DNA of 64,000 nucleotides, from contig NZ_CP006911.1 of assembly GCF_001281385.1 (NCBI RefSeq), positions 62,001-126,000 on the forward strand, written 5' to 3'. Each line of letters opens with the position of its first letter. Position 1 is the first letter of the stretch. The position numbers and the translations under genes were made by a program. This document shows, piece after piece, positions 18,042 through 26,125 of this stretch. The notes beneath the pieces are model-generated. The model did not search any database. It saw only the letters and a list, made by a program, of their open reading frames with translations, and was not told where the DNA came from. The stretch comes from Candidatus Pseudothioglobus singularis PS1. Lineage in GTDB: Bacteria; Pseudomonadota; Gammaproteobacteria; PS1; Pseudothioglobaceae.

Positions 18042-19054
18042 TGAGCACTCAAAAAATTACATCAATGGAGGTAGCAAAATTAGCTGGTGTAAGCCAGTCT
18101 GCTGTTTCAAGGGTCTTCACACCTGGTGCTTCATCCTCTAAGAAAACAAACGAGCTAGTTCGTAAAGCAGCAGCAGAATTAGGATATAGGCCCAATGTTT
18201 TAGCGCGTTCATTAATCACAGGAAAGTCTCGAATGATTGGGCTCGTAGTGGCATATTTGGATAACTACTTTTATCCAGAGGCTTTGGAGTTACTCTCAAG
18301 TGCTCTTCAAAAGAAAGGTTATCACGTTTTAATTTTTATGTCTGGAAACAAAGAGGGTGACATTGCTGATGCGGTAGATGAAATTTTAGATTATCAAGTT
18401 GATGGCATTATAGCTGCTTCGGTTTCTATGTCCTCAGACCTTGCTAAGAGATGCACCTCTGCAGGTGTTCCAGTTGTTTTATTTAATCGAACTCAAGATG
18501 ATGATAGGCTATCGGCGGTAACCTCTGATAATTTTCAAGGTGGTCAGAAAGTTGCTAGATTTCTTTTGGCAGGTGGGCATAAGCGTATTGGATATATTGC
18601 TGGTTGGGAGGGGGCATCGACTCAACGAGACCGAGAAAAAGGCTTCACTGAAGAACTAGTTAGAAATGGACAGGAATTATATGCAAGAGAAGTGGGTAAC
18701 TTTAATTCTGATGAAGCCAAACAAGCGGCGCGAACAATGTTTTCTAAACAAAATTTTCCAGATGCAGTATTCGTTGCTAATGATGCTATGGCAATTGCAG
18801 TAATCGATGTTATTAGGTTTGAGCTAGGATTACAAGTCCCTGAACAAGTTTCTGTCGTTGGTTATGATGATGTGCCTATTTCCTCATGGCCTGCTTATGA
18901 TCTAACAACAGTTCGACAGCCAGCCAATCGAATGGTAGCTGAAACGGTTTCAATTCTTATTGAGAGCATTGAAAATAAAACAACAACTGCTAGAAGAGTT
19001 GAAATTGATGGACCACTAATGGTTAGGGGTTCTGCAAAAATTTCTGATAAATAG
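18041..19054 (+). CDS. LacI-family transcriptional regulator
   Basis: A 337-aa regulator with an N-terminal helix-turn-helix (TSMEVAKLAGVSQSAVSRVF) and a hinge region ending RPNVLARSLITGKS. A periplasmic-binding-protein-like effector domain of about 270 residues follows (GLVVAYLDNYFYPEALELL, FVANDAMAIAV, SVVGYDDVPISSWPAYDLTTV). It is embedded in the long operon starting at 13346, so it is probably autoregulated. Its natural targets are the four 16-bp near-palindromes at 13228, 13282, 24660 and 24714. Those three sites with a central CG fit LacI-family recognition. The inducer is likely the transported substrate or an intermediate. Confidence 0.93.
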   Translation: MSTQKITSMEVAKLAGVSQSAVSRVFTPGASSSKKTNELVRKAAAELGYRPNVLARSLITGKSRMIGLVVAYLDNYFYPEALELLSSALQKKGYHVLIFMSGNKEGDIADAVDEILDYQVDGIIAASVSMSSDLAKRCTSAGVPVVLFNRTQDDDRLSAVTSDNFQGGQKVARFLLAGGHKRIGYIAGWEGASTQRDREKGFTEELVRNGQELYAREVGNFNSDEAKQAARTMFSKQNFPDAVFVANDAMAIAVIDVIRFELGLQVPEQVSVVGYDDVPISSWPAYDLTTVRQPANRMVAETVSILIESIENKTTTARRVEIDGPLMVRGSAKISDK

Positions 19055-19065
19055 GAGAGAATAGA

Positions 19066-20034
19066 ATGAAAGGGTTTGATTCACAATATGCTAATTTTCC
19101 TGACTGGATTAATGGCATTACTCATGAAATTTGGGAAGAAAGGGGTATTGATAAGCTCCTTTACTTGTACTCAGATGATATTATTTTAAGGGCCCCACCC
19201 TCCCTTGTGATTGGAAATAAGACGGTTATTGATGCAACAAAAGCAACATTATCAGAATTTCCTGATCGTAAGTTATTAGGAGAAGATGTAATTTGGTCAG
19301 GGACACCGGAGACCGGTATGTTGTCCTCACATAGAATTATTTCTACAGCTTCTCATCTGGGAGATGGCTCATTTGGGAAGGCAACAGGTAAGAAGGTTGT
19401 TTTTAGAACAATCGCAGACTGTCATGCTATTAACAATCAAGTAAATGATGAATGGTTAATTCGAGATCAGGGCGCTATTGTTCGCCAGCTTGGAATGATG
19501 CCAAAGGATTTTGCAAGAGATCAAATAAATCTCGAAGGCGGCATAGAAAAATGCAACCATCCATTTAATGATTCTATGGACAAGAAAGGCCCCTACATCG
19601 GCAATGGGAATACGAATGCGTGGGGTGAAAAGTATGTCGATATACTTAATCGTATTATGAACGATGACGCTTCGGTTTATAGATCTGAATATGATCGTGG
19701 ATGTCATCTAGAATACCCAGGAGGGGTATGTGGTCATTCGTATGTGGATGCTGAAGAGTTTTGGAGAGGGCTACGCTCTTCTATGCCAAGCGCAGTTTTA
19801 ACAGTCGAACATCAAATTGGACGTGAAGATAGTCACCTCTCTCCCAGAGCTGCAGTGAGATGGAACCTTAAAGGCAAGCATGATGGTTGGGGTATTTTTG
19901 GTGAACCTACTGGTGCTGACTTATATGTAATGGGCGTTTCACATGCAGAATTTGGACCTTGGGGGCTTAGGAGAGAATATACACTCTTCGATGAAACAGC
20001 AATCTGGAAACAAATCATCATTAAGACAGGTTAA
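19066..20034 (+). CDS. SnoaL/NTF2-like double-domain protein, copy B (divergent)
   Basis: A 322-aa protein with two weakly similar NTF2-like halves. The first (about residues 15-150) has WEERGIDKLLYLYSDDIILRAP and ends WLIRDQGAIVRQLG. The second (about 185-320) has HLEYPGGVCGHSYVDAEEFWRGL. It is the most divergent of the group and lacks the WYGPxGIGS core of the other copies. It has its own Shine-Dalgarno (AGGAGAG) 11 bases after the LacI stop. The next gene starts 3 bases after its stop. A short polyketide-cyclase-like or hydratase-like role is possible, and no function is assigned. Confidence 0.68.
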   Translation: MKGFDSQYANFPDWINGITHEIWEERGIDKLLYLYSDDIILRAPPSLVIGNKTVIDATKATLSEFPDRKLLGEDVIWSGTPETGMLSSHRIISTASHLGDGSFGKATGKKVVFRTIADCHAINNQVNDEWLIRDQGAIVRQLGMMPKDFARDQINLEGGIEKCNHPFNDSMDKKGPYIGNGNTNAWGEKYVDILNRIMNDDASVYRSEYDRGCHLEYPGGVCGHSYVDAEEFWRGLRSSMPSAVLTVEHQIGREDSHLSPRAAVRWNLKGKHDGWGIFGEPTGADLYVMGVSHAEFGPWGLRREYTLFDETAIWKQIIIKTG

Positions 20035-20037
20035 AAA

Positions 20038-21003
20038 ATGACCCTAGAAGAAATGGAAAAATTTATTGTTCGGTATTCAGACTTGAAGCCTTGCAAGACC
20101 GCTTTCATTGATGCCCATACACCAGGATCTGATCAAAAAGAAAACTTTACTATTATAGGTGGTGGCGTTTCAGAAAGTCGAGACCAGCATGTACATATTA
20201 ATGAAACTCCAGGTTTTAATATAGGTGCGGCTGGACAACCACCTGGTTGCAAGAACTCTTTGCATACTCACACAACTGCTGAAGTCTTTTATGTGCTCAA
20301 GGGAAGCTGGCGTTTTTTCTGGGGACGCTATGGTGAAGATGGAGAATTGTTTGCAAATGAAGGCGACTTGGTGAATATACCAACAGGGATATTTAGAGCC
20401 TTTGAAAATGTTGGAGATGGCTATGGAATGTTAATGGCCATTCTTGGTGGCGATGATGCAGGGGGTGGTGTGACGTGGGCCCCTGAGGTGATTAATGACG
20501 CTAAGGATTTTGGGCTTCTGCTTGGAGATAATGGAGTCTTATATGATACAAAAAAAGGAGAGTTGCTCCCAGAGCATATTGCGCCCATGCAATTATTAAC
20601 TGATGAAGAGCTTAGAAACTTCCCAAAGGTTTCGACAGAAGCGTTTATGAGTAATTTTTTTGTAAGTGCATCAGACTTATCTCACCACTCTAAAGACACA
20701 CCACTTAAGGTCATAGGAGCTAATGGTCTTTTGAAAGATAAGCCAGGGTTTGAGGTGGATTTCATTTCGAATGAGACCTTTGTTGACGAAATGCACTCGC
20801 CCAGCCAATACGAAGTCAACATGGTTATGAGAGGCGAATGGACTCTCGAGTGGGACGGAAATTCAACTCGCATTTCTGCTGGAGATACTTGCTTAATTCG
20901 CCCCGACTTATCCTACAAGATGACCCCTATTGGTTTAGATGAAGCGAGCTTATTTAAAGTTACAAAAACAAACGACCCAGCAGGGTCAACTTGGAGAGAA
21001 TAG
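20038..21003 (+). CDS. Bicupin-domain protein
   Basis: A 321-aa protein with two cupin barrels. The first contains a clear metal-binding motif, HTHTTAEVFYVLKGSWRFFWG (His-x-His...Glu), at about residues 80-100, with a later segment EGDLVNIPTGIFRAFENVG. The second cupin (EMHSPSQYEVNMVMRGEWTLEW) keeps a single His and a Glu and may have lost metal binding. Bicupins of this size include dioxygenases, isomerases and sugar-acid processing enzymes. Within this regulon an isomerase or dioxygenase step is plausible, but the substrate is unknown. It lies between an NTF2-like gene and the MetE-like gene. Confidence 0.82.
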   Translation: MTLEEMEKFIVRYSDLKPCKTAFIDAHTPGSDQKENFTIIGGGVSESRDQHVHINETPGFNIGAAGQPPGCKNSLHTHTTAEVFYVLKGSWRFFWGRYGEDGELFANEGDLVNIPTGIFRAFENVGDGYGMLMAILGGDDAGGGVTWAPEVINDAKDFGLLLGDNGVLYDTKKGELLPEHIAPMQLLTDEELRNFPKVSTEAFMSNFFVSASDLSHHSKDTPLKVIGANGLLKDKPGFEVDFISNETFVDEMHSPSQYEVNMVMRGEWTLEWDGNSTRISAGDTCLIRPDLSYKMTPIGLDEASLFKVTKTNDPAGSTWRE

Positions 21004-21026
21004 TTTAATTTATAAAGGAGAATTAA

Positions 21027-22157
21027 TTGAGTAGAATTTTAACGAGCCATGTAGGTTCATTGCCAAGAGGTCAAGAGGTTGTAGATTATATTTTTGCAAG
21101 AGAAAATAATCAAGAATATGATGAAAAAAGTTTTGATGCATGCATGCAAAACAACGTTTTGACTACAGTTGAAAAGCAAAAAAAAGCGGGCATTGATATT
21201 GTGAGTGATGGAGAAACCTCAAAAATATCATACGCAACTTATGTTAAAGACAGATATACGGGATTTTCTGGAGATAGCCCTAGAAATGCTCCAGAAGATC
21301 TGAAGCTCTTCCCAGGATTTTTAAAAAGACTTTCTGATGATGGTGGAACGCCTCAATATGCTAGGCCGATGTGCACAGGTGAAGTTAAATCAAAAGGACA
21401 GGGGGAACTTCAAAAAGATATTTTAAACTTAAAAAAAGCAATGTCTGTAAATGACGTTCAAAGAGGCTTTATGAATGCGGCGTCACCTGGCGTCATTTCT
21501 TTATTTTTGCAGAATGATTACTATCCAACTCGAGATTCATATTTAGCAGCACTGGCTGATGCAATGAAAGATGAGTATGAAACAATTGTCGCATCGGGCT
21601 TAGACTTGCAGCTTGATTGCCCTGATCTTGCTTTATCTCGGCATATGCTTTTCAGTGGTCTATCTGACTCTGAATTCATAAAGATTGCAGAATCACATAT
21701 GGAGGCACTGAATCATGCCTTATCGAATGTTCCAGAAGAAAAAGTAAGAATTCATATTTGTTGGGGTAATTATGAGGGACCTCATTGCTGTGATATTGAT
21801 ATGAATAAAGTTTTTGGAACATTGATGAAAGCAAAGGCTCGATATACTTTATTTGAGACATCAAACCCTAGACACGCGCATGAATGGACAGTTTTTCGAG
21901 ATCGTAAAAGTGAAATACCTGATACTAAAATACTTGTTCCAGGTGTTGTAGACACAACAACTAACTTTATTGAGCATCCTGAGTTGGTGGCTGAACGAAT
22001 TAATAAATTTGTCAATATAGTCGGAAAAGAGAGAGTCATTGCGGGTTCAGACTGCGGTTTTGGTACTTTTGCAGGTTTTGGTGCAGTGGATCCAGACATT
22101 GCATTTGCTAAGCTAGAGTCACTATCCGAGGGTGCTAAGATTGCGAGCAATCAATAG
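21027..22157 (+). CDS. MetE C-terminal-domain-like (UROD/MetE superfamily) methyltransferase
   Basis: A 376-aa protein resembling the catalytic half of cobalamin-independent methionine synthase, without the MetE N-terminal domain. The start ILTSHVGSLPRG is characteristic of stand-alone MetE-like proteins. Likely zinc ligands are in RIHICWGNYEGPHCC (His-x-Cys) and in GSDCGFGTFAG (Cys), the counterparts of HxC and the distal Cys in MetE. Stand-alone homologues include methyltransferases and coenzyme M-epoxide transferases, and many are uncharacterised. Start is TTG at 21027 with a good Shine-Dalgarno (AAAGGAG). In a region rich in methylated-amine enzymes it could accept or move methyl groups, which is inference. 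Confidence 0.8.
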   Translation: MSRILTSHVGSLPRGQEVVDYIFARENNQEYDEKSFDACMQNNVLTTVEKQKKAGIDIVSDGETSKISYATYVKDRYTGFSGDSPRNAPEDLKLFPGFLKRLSDDGGTPQYARPMCTGEVKSKGQGELQKDILNLKKAMSVNDVQRGFMNAASPGVISLFLQNDYYPTRDSYLAALADAMKDEYETIVASGLDLQLDCPDLALSRHMLFSGLSDSEFIKIAESHMEALNHALSNVPEEKVRIHICWGNYEGPHCCDIDMNKVFGTLMKAKARYTLFETSNPRHAHEWTVFRDRKSEIPDTKILVPGVVDTTTNFIEHPELVAERINKFVNIVGKERVIAGSDCGFGTFAGFGAVDPDIAFAKLESLSEGAKIASNQ

Positions 22158-22846
22158 TGAAGACTCTTGTTATGATTCCTGGAATGATGTGTGATGAACG
22201 TATTTTTGCACCACAAATTGAAGGACTTAGCGATTCAATAAGGATTATTGTCGCAGATATTTCTGGACATTCAACTGTTCAGGACTTAGCAGCTGAAGTA
22301 CTGAAAAAATCACCACCCAAGTTTCATCTCTTAGGTCATTCTATGGGAGGTATTGTCGCTATGGAGATGTACGCCCAGGAGCCCAATCGAATTGAAAAGT
22401 TGGTGCTTATGGATACCAATCATAAAGCGGAGCTTGAAGAGGTTAAAGCAATGAGAGACCCTCAAATGAAGGCCGCAAAGGAAGGCAAGCTTGTTGATGT
22501 CATGCGTGATGAGATGAAGCCTAACTATTTAGATGCTAGTGATAATCGAGAGAGTATCCTCCATACCTGTATGGATATGGCTAAATCGATGGGCCCAGAA
22601 GTATTTATAAATCAATCAAAGGCCTTGCAAACAAGAGTAGACCAACAAAGCACATTGCGCTTAATTGCGGTTCCAGTATTGGTGATATGTGGCTCCAACG
22701 ATATATTATGTCCAGTAGAAAGGCATGAGTTGATGCATAGTATAATCAATGATTCAGAGTTAAAAATTATTAATAATGCTGGCCATATGCCTTCATTAGA
22801 GCAACCAAAAGAGACAACCGAGGTATTAAAAAAATGGCTAAATTAG
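22157..22846 (+). CDS. Alpha/beta-hydrolase family protein
   Basis: A 229-aa alpha/beta hydrolase. The nucleophile elbow is LLGHSMGGIVA (Ser about residue 60). The acid is the Asp in VICGSNDILCP and the base is the His in NNAGHMPSLEQP, so the triad is complete. The start is GTG overlapping the upstream stop, and its 3' end overlaps the RraA-like gene by 13 bases. A lactonase or esterase acting on an intermediate of the regulon pathway is a reasonable guess, but the family is too broad to say more. Confidence 0.88.
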   Translation: MKTLVMIPGMMCDERIFAPQIEGLSDSIRIIVADISGHSTVQDLAAEVLKKSPPKFHLLGHSMGGIVAMEMYAQEPNRIEKLVLMDTNHKAELEEVKAMRDPQMKAAKEGKLVDVMRDEMKPNYLDASDNRESILHTCMDMAKSMGPEVFINQSKALQTRVDQQSTLRLIAVPVLVICGSNDILCPVERHELMHSIINDSELKIINNAGHMPSLEQPKETTEVLKKWLN

Positions 22847-23538
22847 ATCCAGAATTACTCACACTCCTTCGCTCAGTTGATACGCCAACGGTCTGTAACG
22901 CTATCGAAGTTGCTCAATGTAAAAGGGGTTTTTCAAAGTTTACACGAGGCACAATGATTTGCTCAGATCCTGAAGGTGGGTCTATAGTTGGTTTTGCCAA
23001 GACTGCAAAAATTGCTGCACTTGATCCACCGACCGAAAATCAAGATATTATTAAAGAGCGCAGAATGAATTACTACCGATATATGTCCGAGGTTGATGGG
23101 CCAATGGTCACTGTAATTGAGGATGTTGACTATCCTGATTGTATTGGTGCTTATTGGGGTGAGATTAATACAAAAGTTCACAAAGGGTTTGGACTATCAG
23201 GAACTCTAACAAATGGAGTAATGAGAGACTTAGGGGATCTTGCTGAAGCCTTTCCAGTTGTTGCAGGATCGGTTGGTCCTAGTCATGGTTTTGTCCATGT
23301 GCGTGAGATAGATACCCCTGTAAATATCTTTGGTATGACTGTGGCACCAGGCGACTTAATTCATGCTGATCGTCATGGAGCTGTTGTAATTCCTTCTGAA
23401 GTTATACCTATTTTGAAAGATTCAATTCACAAGTTGTTTGCATCTGAGAGACTCATATTAGATCCTGCAGAAAAAACAGAATTTAGTTTTGATGATTTTC
23501 AAAAAGCATGGGAGGATTTTGAAAAATCCCGCACCTAG
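22834..23538 (+). CDS. RraA-like / HMG-aldolase family protein
   Basis: A 234-aa member of the RraA-like fold family. Catabolic members cleave 4-hydroxy-4-methyl-2-oxoglutarate and related oxo acids or decarboxylate oxaloacetate. The metal/substrate loop GTLTNGVMRDLGDL (Arg-Asp pair) and the signature APGDLIHADRHGAVVIP are well conserved. The N-terminus (LLRSVDTPTVCNAIE) matches the family. In a catabolic operon an aldolase or decarboxylase is likelier than an RNase E inhibitor. Overlap with the hydrolase gene suggests consecutive steps. Confidence 0.85.
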   Translation: MAKLDPELLTLLRSVDTPTVCNAIEVAQCKRGFSKFTRGTMICSDPEGGSIVGFAKTAKIAALDPPTENQDIIKERRMNYYRYMSEVDGPMVTVIEDVDYPDCIGAYWGEINTKVHKGFGLSGTLTNGVMRDLGDLAEAFPVVAGSVGPSHGFVHVREIDTPVNIFGMTVAPGDLIHADRHGAVVIPSEVIPILKDSIHKLFASERLILDPAEKTEFSFDDFQKAWEDFEKSRT

Positions 23539-23597
23539 TTTTAAAACATTTATGCACCAAGTTGATCTAAAGATTATCTAATTTAAAAGAAAAAATT

Positions 23598-24578
23598 ATG
23601 TCAATAAATGACCGTTCACTCTATTTCAAATATGCAAAGGCATTGAGCCATCCGGGAGACTTCTCTTCGAACATTGCGAGTTTTTACAGTGAGGATGCTG
23701 ACATTAATGTTGTCCACCCTTTTAATCAGCTGGCTGGTGCAGATGCCTACCTCAATGAATTTTTATTGCCACTTCAACACTCATTTAAAGGCCTTTATCG
23801 GCGAGATGACATCTTCATGGCTGGAGAATTTGAGGGACAAAATTGGATCAGTTCAACTGGTTATTATGTAGGGCAATTTGTAAGAGATTGGATTGGCCTT
23901 CAAGCCACGAAAACGCTTAGTTTTATTCGCTATGGTGAATTCCACCGTATTGAGAAAGGCCAAGCTGTTGAAAGCTATATCTATCTAGACATTCCAGAAC
24001 TGATGATTGCCTGTAATCAGTGGCCTTTGGATATGGGGCCAGGGCATTCGCGAGGATACACCGGGCTAATTCAAGGGCCTGCATCACGAGATGGCGTCCT
24101 CAAAAGTTATTCTGACCCTGTCGAAGGCCAGCAAAGCTATCAAATTGTGACTGATATGCTTGACAAATTAGCGACAAAGGATGAGGCGTGGCGTCCCTAT
24201 TGGCATAAGAATATGATGTGGTATGGGCCGGGTGCGTTTGGCTCTTTTATTGGCGTTGACGAGTTCGCTTCATTTCAGGTTCCATTTGAATCTCAGTTTG
24301 AAGGATGGTCAGGTGGAACAAAAAATAATGGCTTTACAAAACACTTTACAAGATTTGGCGAGGGTAATTACACCTGTTCAGGGGGCTGGCCATCCTTGAC
24401 CGGTATCAACGTCAAACCCTTCCTAGGACAAGGCCCAAGCAACGAGCGAGTTTTTATGCGTGTCTGTGATTGGTGGCGGCGTGAAAATGAGCTTTTAGTG
24501 GAAAATTGGGTGTTTGTCGATGTACCAAATCTTTTATTGCAGTTGGGATATGACCCACTCCCGAATTGGCAGAAGTAG
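23598..24578 (+). CDS. SnoaL/NTF2-like double-domain protein, copy C
   Basis: A 326-aa two-half NTF2-like protein closely related in plan to the copies at 16219 and 29645. Shared points are HPFNQLAGADAYLNEFLLPL in the first half, the junction YIYLDIPELMIACNQWP, the core MMWYGPGAFGSFIG in the second half and the ending NWVFVDVPNLLLQLGYDPL. It is the last gene of the operon that starts at 13346, 59 bases after the RraA-like gene. A large region with operators follows, so it is probably the operon end, although I see no strong terminator hairpin. Confidence 0.75.
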   Translation: MSINDRSLYFKYAKALSHPGDFSSNIASFYSEDADINVVHPFNQLAGADAYLNEFLLPLQHSFKGLYRRDDIFMAGEFEGQNWISSTGYYVGQFVRDWIGLQATKTLSFIRYGEFHRIEKGQAVESYIYLDIPELMIACNQWPLDMGPGHSRGYTGLIQGPASRDGVLKSYSDPVEGQQSYQIVTDMLDKLATKDEAWRPYWHKNMMWYGPGAFGSFIGVDEFASFQVPFESQFEGWSGGTKNNGFTKHFTRFGEGNYTCSGGWPSLTGINVKPFLGQGPSNERVFMRVCDWWRRENELLVENWVFVDVPNLLLQLGYDPLPNWQK

Positions 24579-24659
24579 AGTGGCTTTAAAAAATAATTTT
24601 TAGGTACTTAGGCATTACTATTTATTGTTAGGATTTAAGTTATTAAGATATACTATTTA

Positions 24660-24675
24660 CTGAATACGAATGCAA
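24660..24675. promoter_or_regulatory. LacI-type operator O3 (upstream member of pair)
   Basis: CTGAATACGAATGCAA matches the idealised site TTGCATACGATTGCAA at 13 of 16 positions and keeps the central CG. It starts exactly 54 bp before operator O4, the same distance as O1 to O2. Degeneracy in one half-site makes it weaker than O4. Confidence 0.65.
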
Positions 24676-24701
24676 AATGATAGCTCAAAGATATTTTACT
24701 G

Positions 24702-24729
24702 TGTTATAATAATTTGCAATCGTATGCAA
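24702..24729 (+). promoter_or_regulatory. Extended -10 promoter and LacI-type operator O4 of the binding-protein operon
   Basis: TGT-TATAAT (24702-24710) is an extended -10 element. Three bases later comes TTGCAATCGTATGCAA (24714-24729), the best palindrome of the four operators, differing from O2 only in the last base. Geometry relative to the -10 is identical to that at 13270-13297. It controls the binding protein, the two permeases, the GMC oxidoreductase and the last NTF2-like gene. Confidence 0.85.
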
Positions 24730-24796
24730 AAAAAGTTTTAAGGTTTCATATGATGTATTATTAATGAGTATTTAATTGAAAAAAAGGAGTGATATT

Positions 24797-26026
24797 ATGT
24801 TTTTAAAAAAGGTAGCTACAGTTGTAGCTCTTACTACTCTAGCTTCAAGTGCCTGGGCAGGTTGCGGGATTTCTGAAGGAAGAGTAAGTATTGTTGGTAA
24901 TGAGTTCCCAGCGATCCAAACTATTGGAGCGGGAGCAATGGAATGTGCTGGTGATGGCGTTACAGTTGAAACAAACTTAACAGCTGATCATCAAAAAATT
25001 AATCTTCCTGGTATGACTGGTAATCCAGCTGAATTTACATCAGCGATTGTTGCAAACTCGTCTATTGTTGCACTAATGAACAATGATGTGATTAGACCTT
25101 TGAATGATCTTGTTGAAAAACATGGACAAGGTCTTCAGAAAAGCCAGTTAGTTACAATTGATGGAAATATTATGGGTATTGCCTTTATGGCGAACGCTCA
25201 ACACCTTACATATAGATCAGATATTTTGGATCAGTTAGGAATTGCGGCTCCAACTACCTATGAAGAAATGTTAGAAGCTGCTGGAAGGATTCGTTCGAGT
25301 GGTTTGATGAAGAATCCAGTTGGCGGTGCTTATGCAGCGGGTTGGAACTTAGCTGAAGAATTCGTCAATATGTACATTGGCCATGGCGGTGAGTTCTTTA
25401 AGCCAGGAACAGCTGAAATTGCTGTTAACAACCAGCATGGTTATGACACACTTAACATGATGAAGCAGTTATCTCACTTCATGAACCCAGACTACCTAAC
25501 GCATGACTCAAACGCAACAAGTGCTGAATGGAAAGCTGGTAATGTTGCACTTATGAATATGTGGGGATCACGTATCGGCGCTCTTAAAGGTGACGAGGTA
25601 GATGCCGCTGTAGTCGCTGCAACAGCTACTGCTGGCCCTATGACAGTTGGTGGTGGTTCAACTGCAGCTTCAACCCTTTGGTGGGATGGATTTACTGTAG
25701 CCAAGAACATTTCAGATGCAGATGCAGAGGCTACTTTTATGGCTTTGATGCATGCAATTCGTCCAGAAATGTTGAACGAAACGACTGCACCACAAGCTGT
25801 TTGGCTAATTGATGGTTATGAGCCTACTCCAGCTGCTGCAGGTGTATTTGCTGCTGCTGCAATGGGAACTAAGCCTTATCCAATGTTGCCATATGCAGGC
25901 CTAATGCATTCAGCTGCAGGTTCTGAATTAGTTGACTTCATGCAAGGCAAAGAAACTGCTGAGCAAGCTTTAGCTGGTTTAGAAGCCGCATACACAACAG
26001 CTGCGAAAGAAAAAGGTTATTTATAA
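24797..26026 (+). CDS. ABC transporter substrate-binding protein (CUT1-like)
   Basis: A periplasmic binding protein of 409 aa, read from the ATG at 24797. That ATG is preceded by AAAAAGGAG and opens a signal peptide (MFLKKVATVVALTTLASSAWA, likely cleavage after AWA). A TTG at 24776 would add 7 residues ahead of the signal peptide and is unlikely. The mature protein has an extracellular solute-binding family 1 layout (TTYEEMLEAAGRIRSSG, WKAGNVALMNMWGSRIGA, WWDGFTVAKN). Cys residues at the start of the mature chain (GCGISEG) are typical of a periplasmic rather than a lipid-anchored protein here. A terminator-like hairpin directly follows, favouring high expression over the permeases. Confidence 0.92.
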   Translation: MFLKKVATVVALTTLASSAWAGCGISEGRVSIVGNEFPAIQTIGAGAMECAGDGVTVETNLTADHQKINLPGMTGNPAEFTSAIVANSSIVALMNNDVIRPLNDLVEKHGQGLQKSQLVTIDGNIMGIAFMANAQHLTYRSDILDQLGIAAPTTYEEMLEAAGRIRSSGLMKNPVGGAYAAGWNLAEEFVNMYIGHGGEFFKPGTAEIAVNNQHGYDTLNMMKQLSHFMNPDYLTHDSNATSAEWKAGNVALMNMWGSRIGALKGDEVDAAVVAATATAGPMTVGGGSTAASTLWWDGFTVAKNISDADAEATFMALMHAIRPEMLNETTAPQAVWLIDGYEPTPAAAGVFAAAAMGTKPYPMLPYAGLMHSAAGSELVDFMQGKETAEQALAGLEAAYTTAAKEKGYL

Positions 26027-26057
26027 GCTTTTATAAGTTGTTTATCTCCTAAGATTA

Positions 26058-26090
26058 GGGCGTGTGTTATACATGCCCTTTTCTTTTTTT
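26058..26090 (+). terminator. Hairpin with U-tract between binding protein and permease genes
   Basis: An 8-bp stem (GGGCGTGT / ACATGCCC with one G-T pair) and a GTTAT loop are followed by TTTTCTTTTTTT. It probably ends most transcripts after the binding-protein gene and lets a fraction read into the permeases, a common way to set subunit ratio. Confidence 0.8.
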
Positions 26091-26125
26091 GTATAATTGA
26101 GTTGATCTAATCTTGTTATTTCCAT

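Noticed and set aside
22834-23538. RraA as a regulator of RNase E
   Set aside because: It lies in a catabolic operon and has the RraA-like aldolase signature. An RNase E inhibitor would not be expected there.
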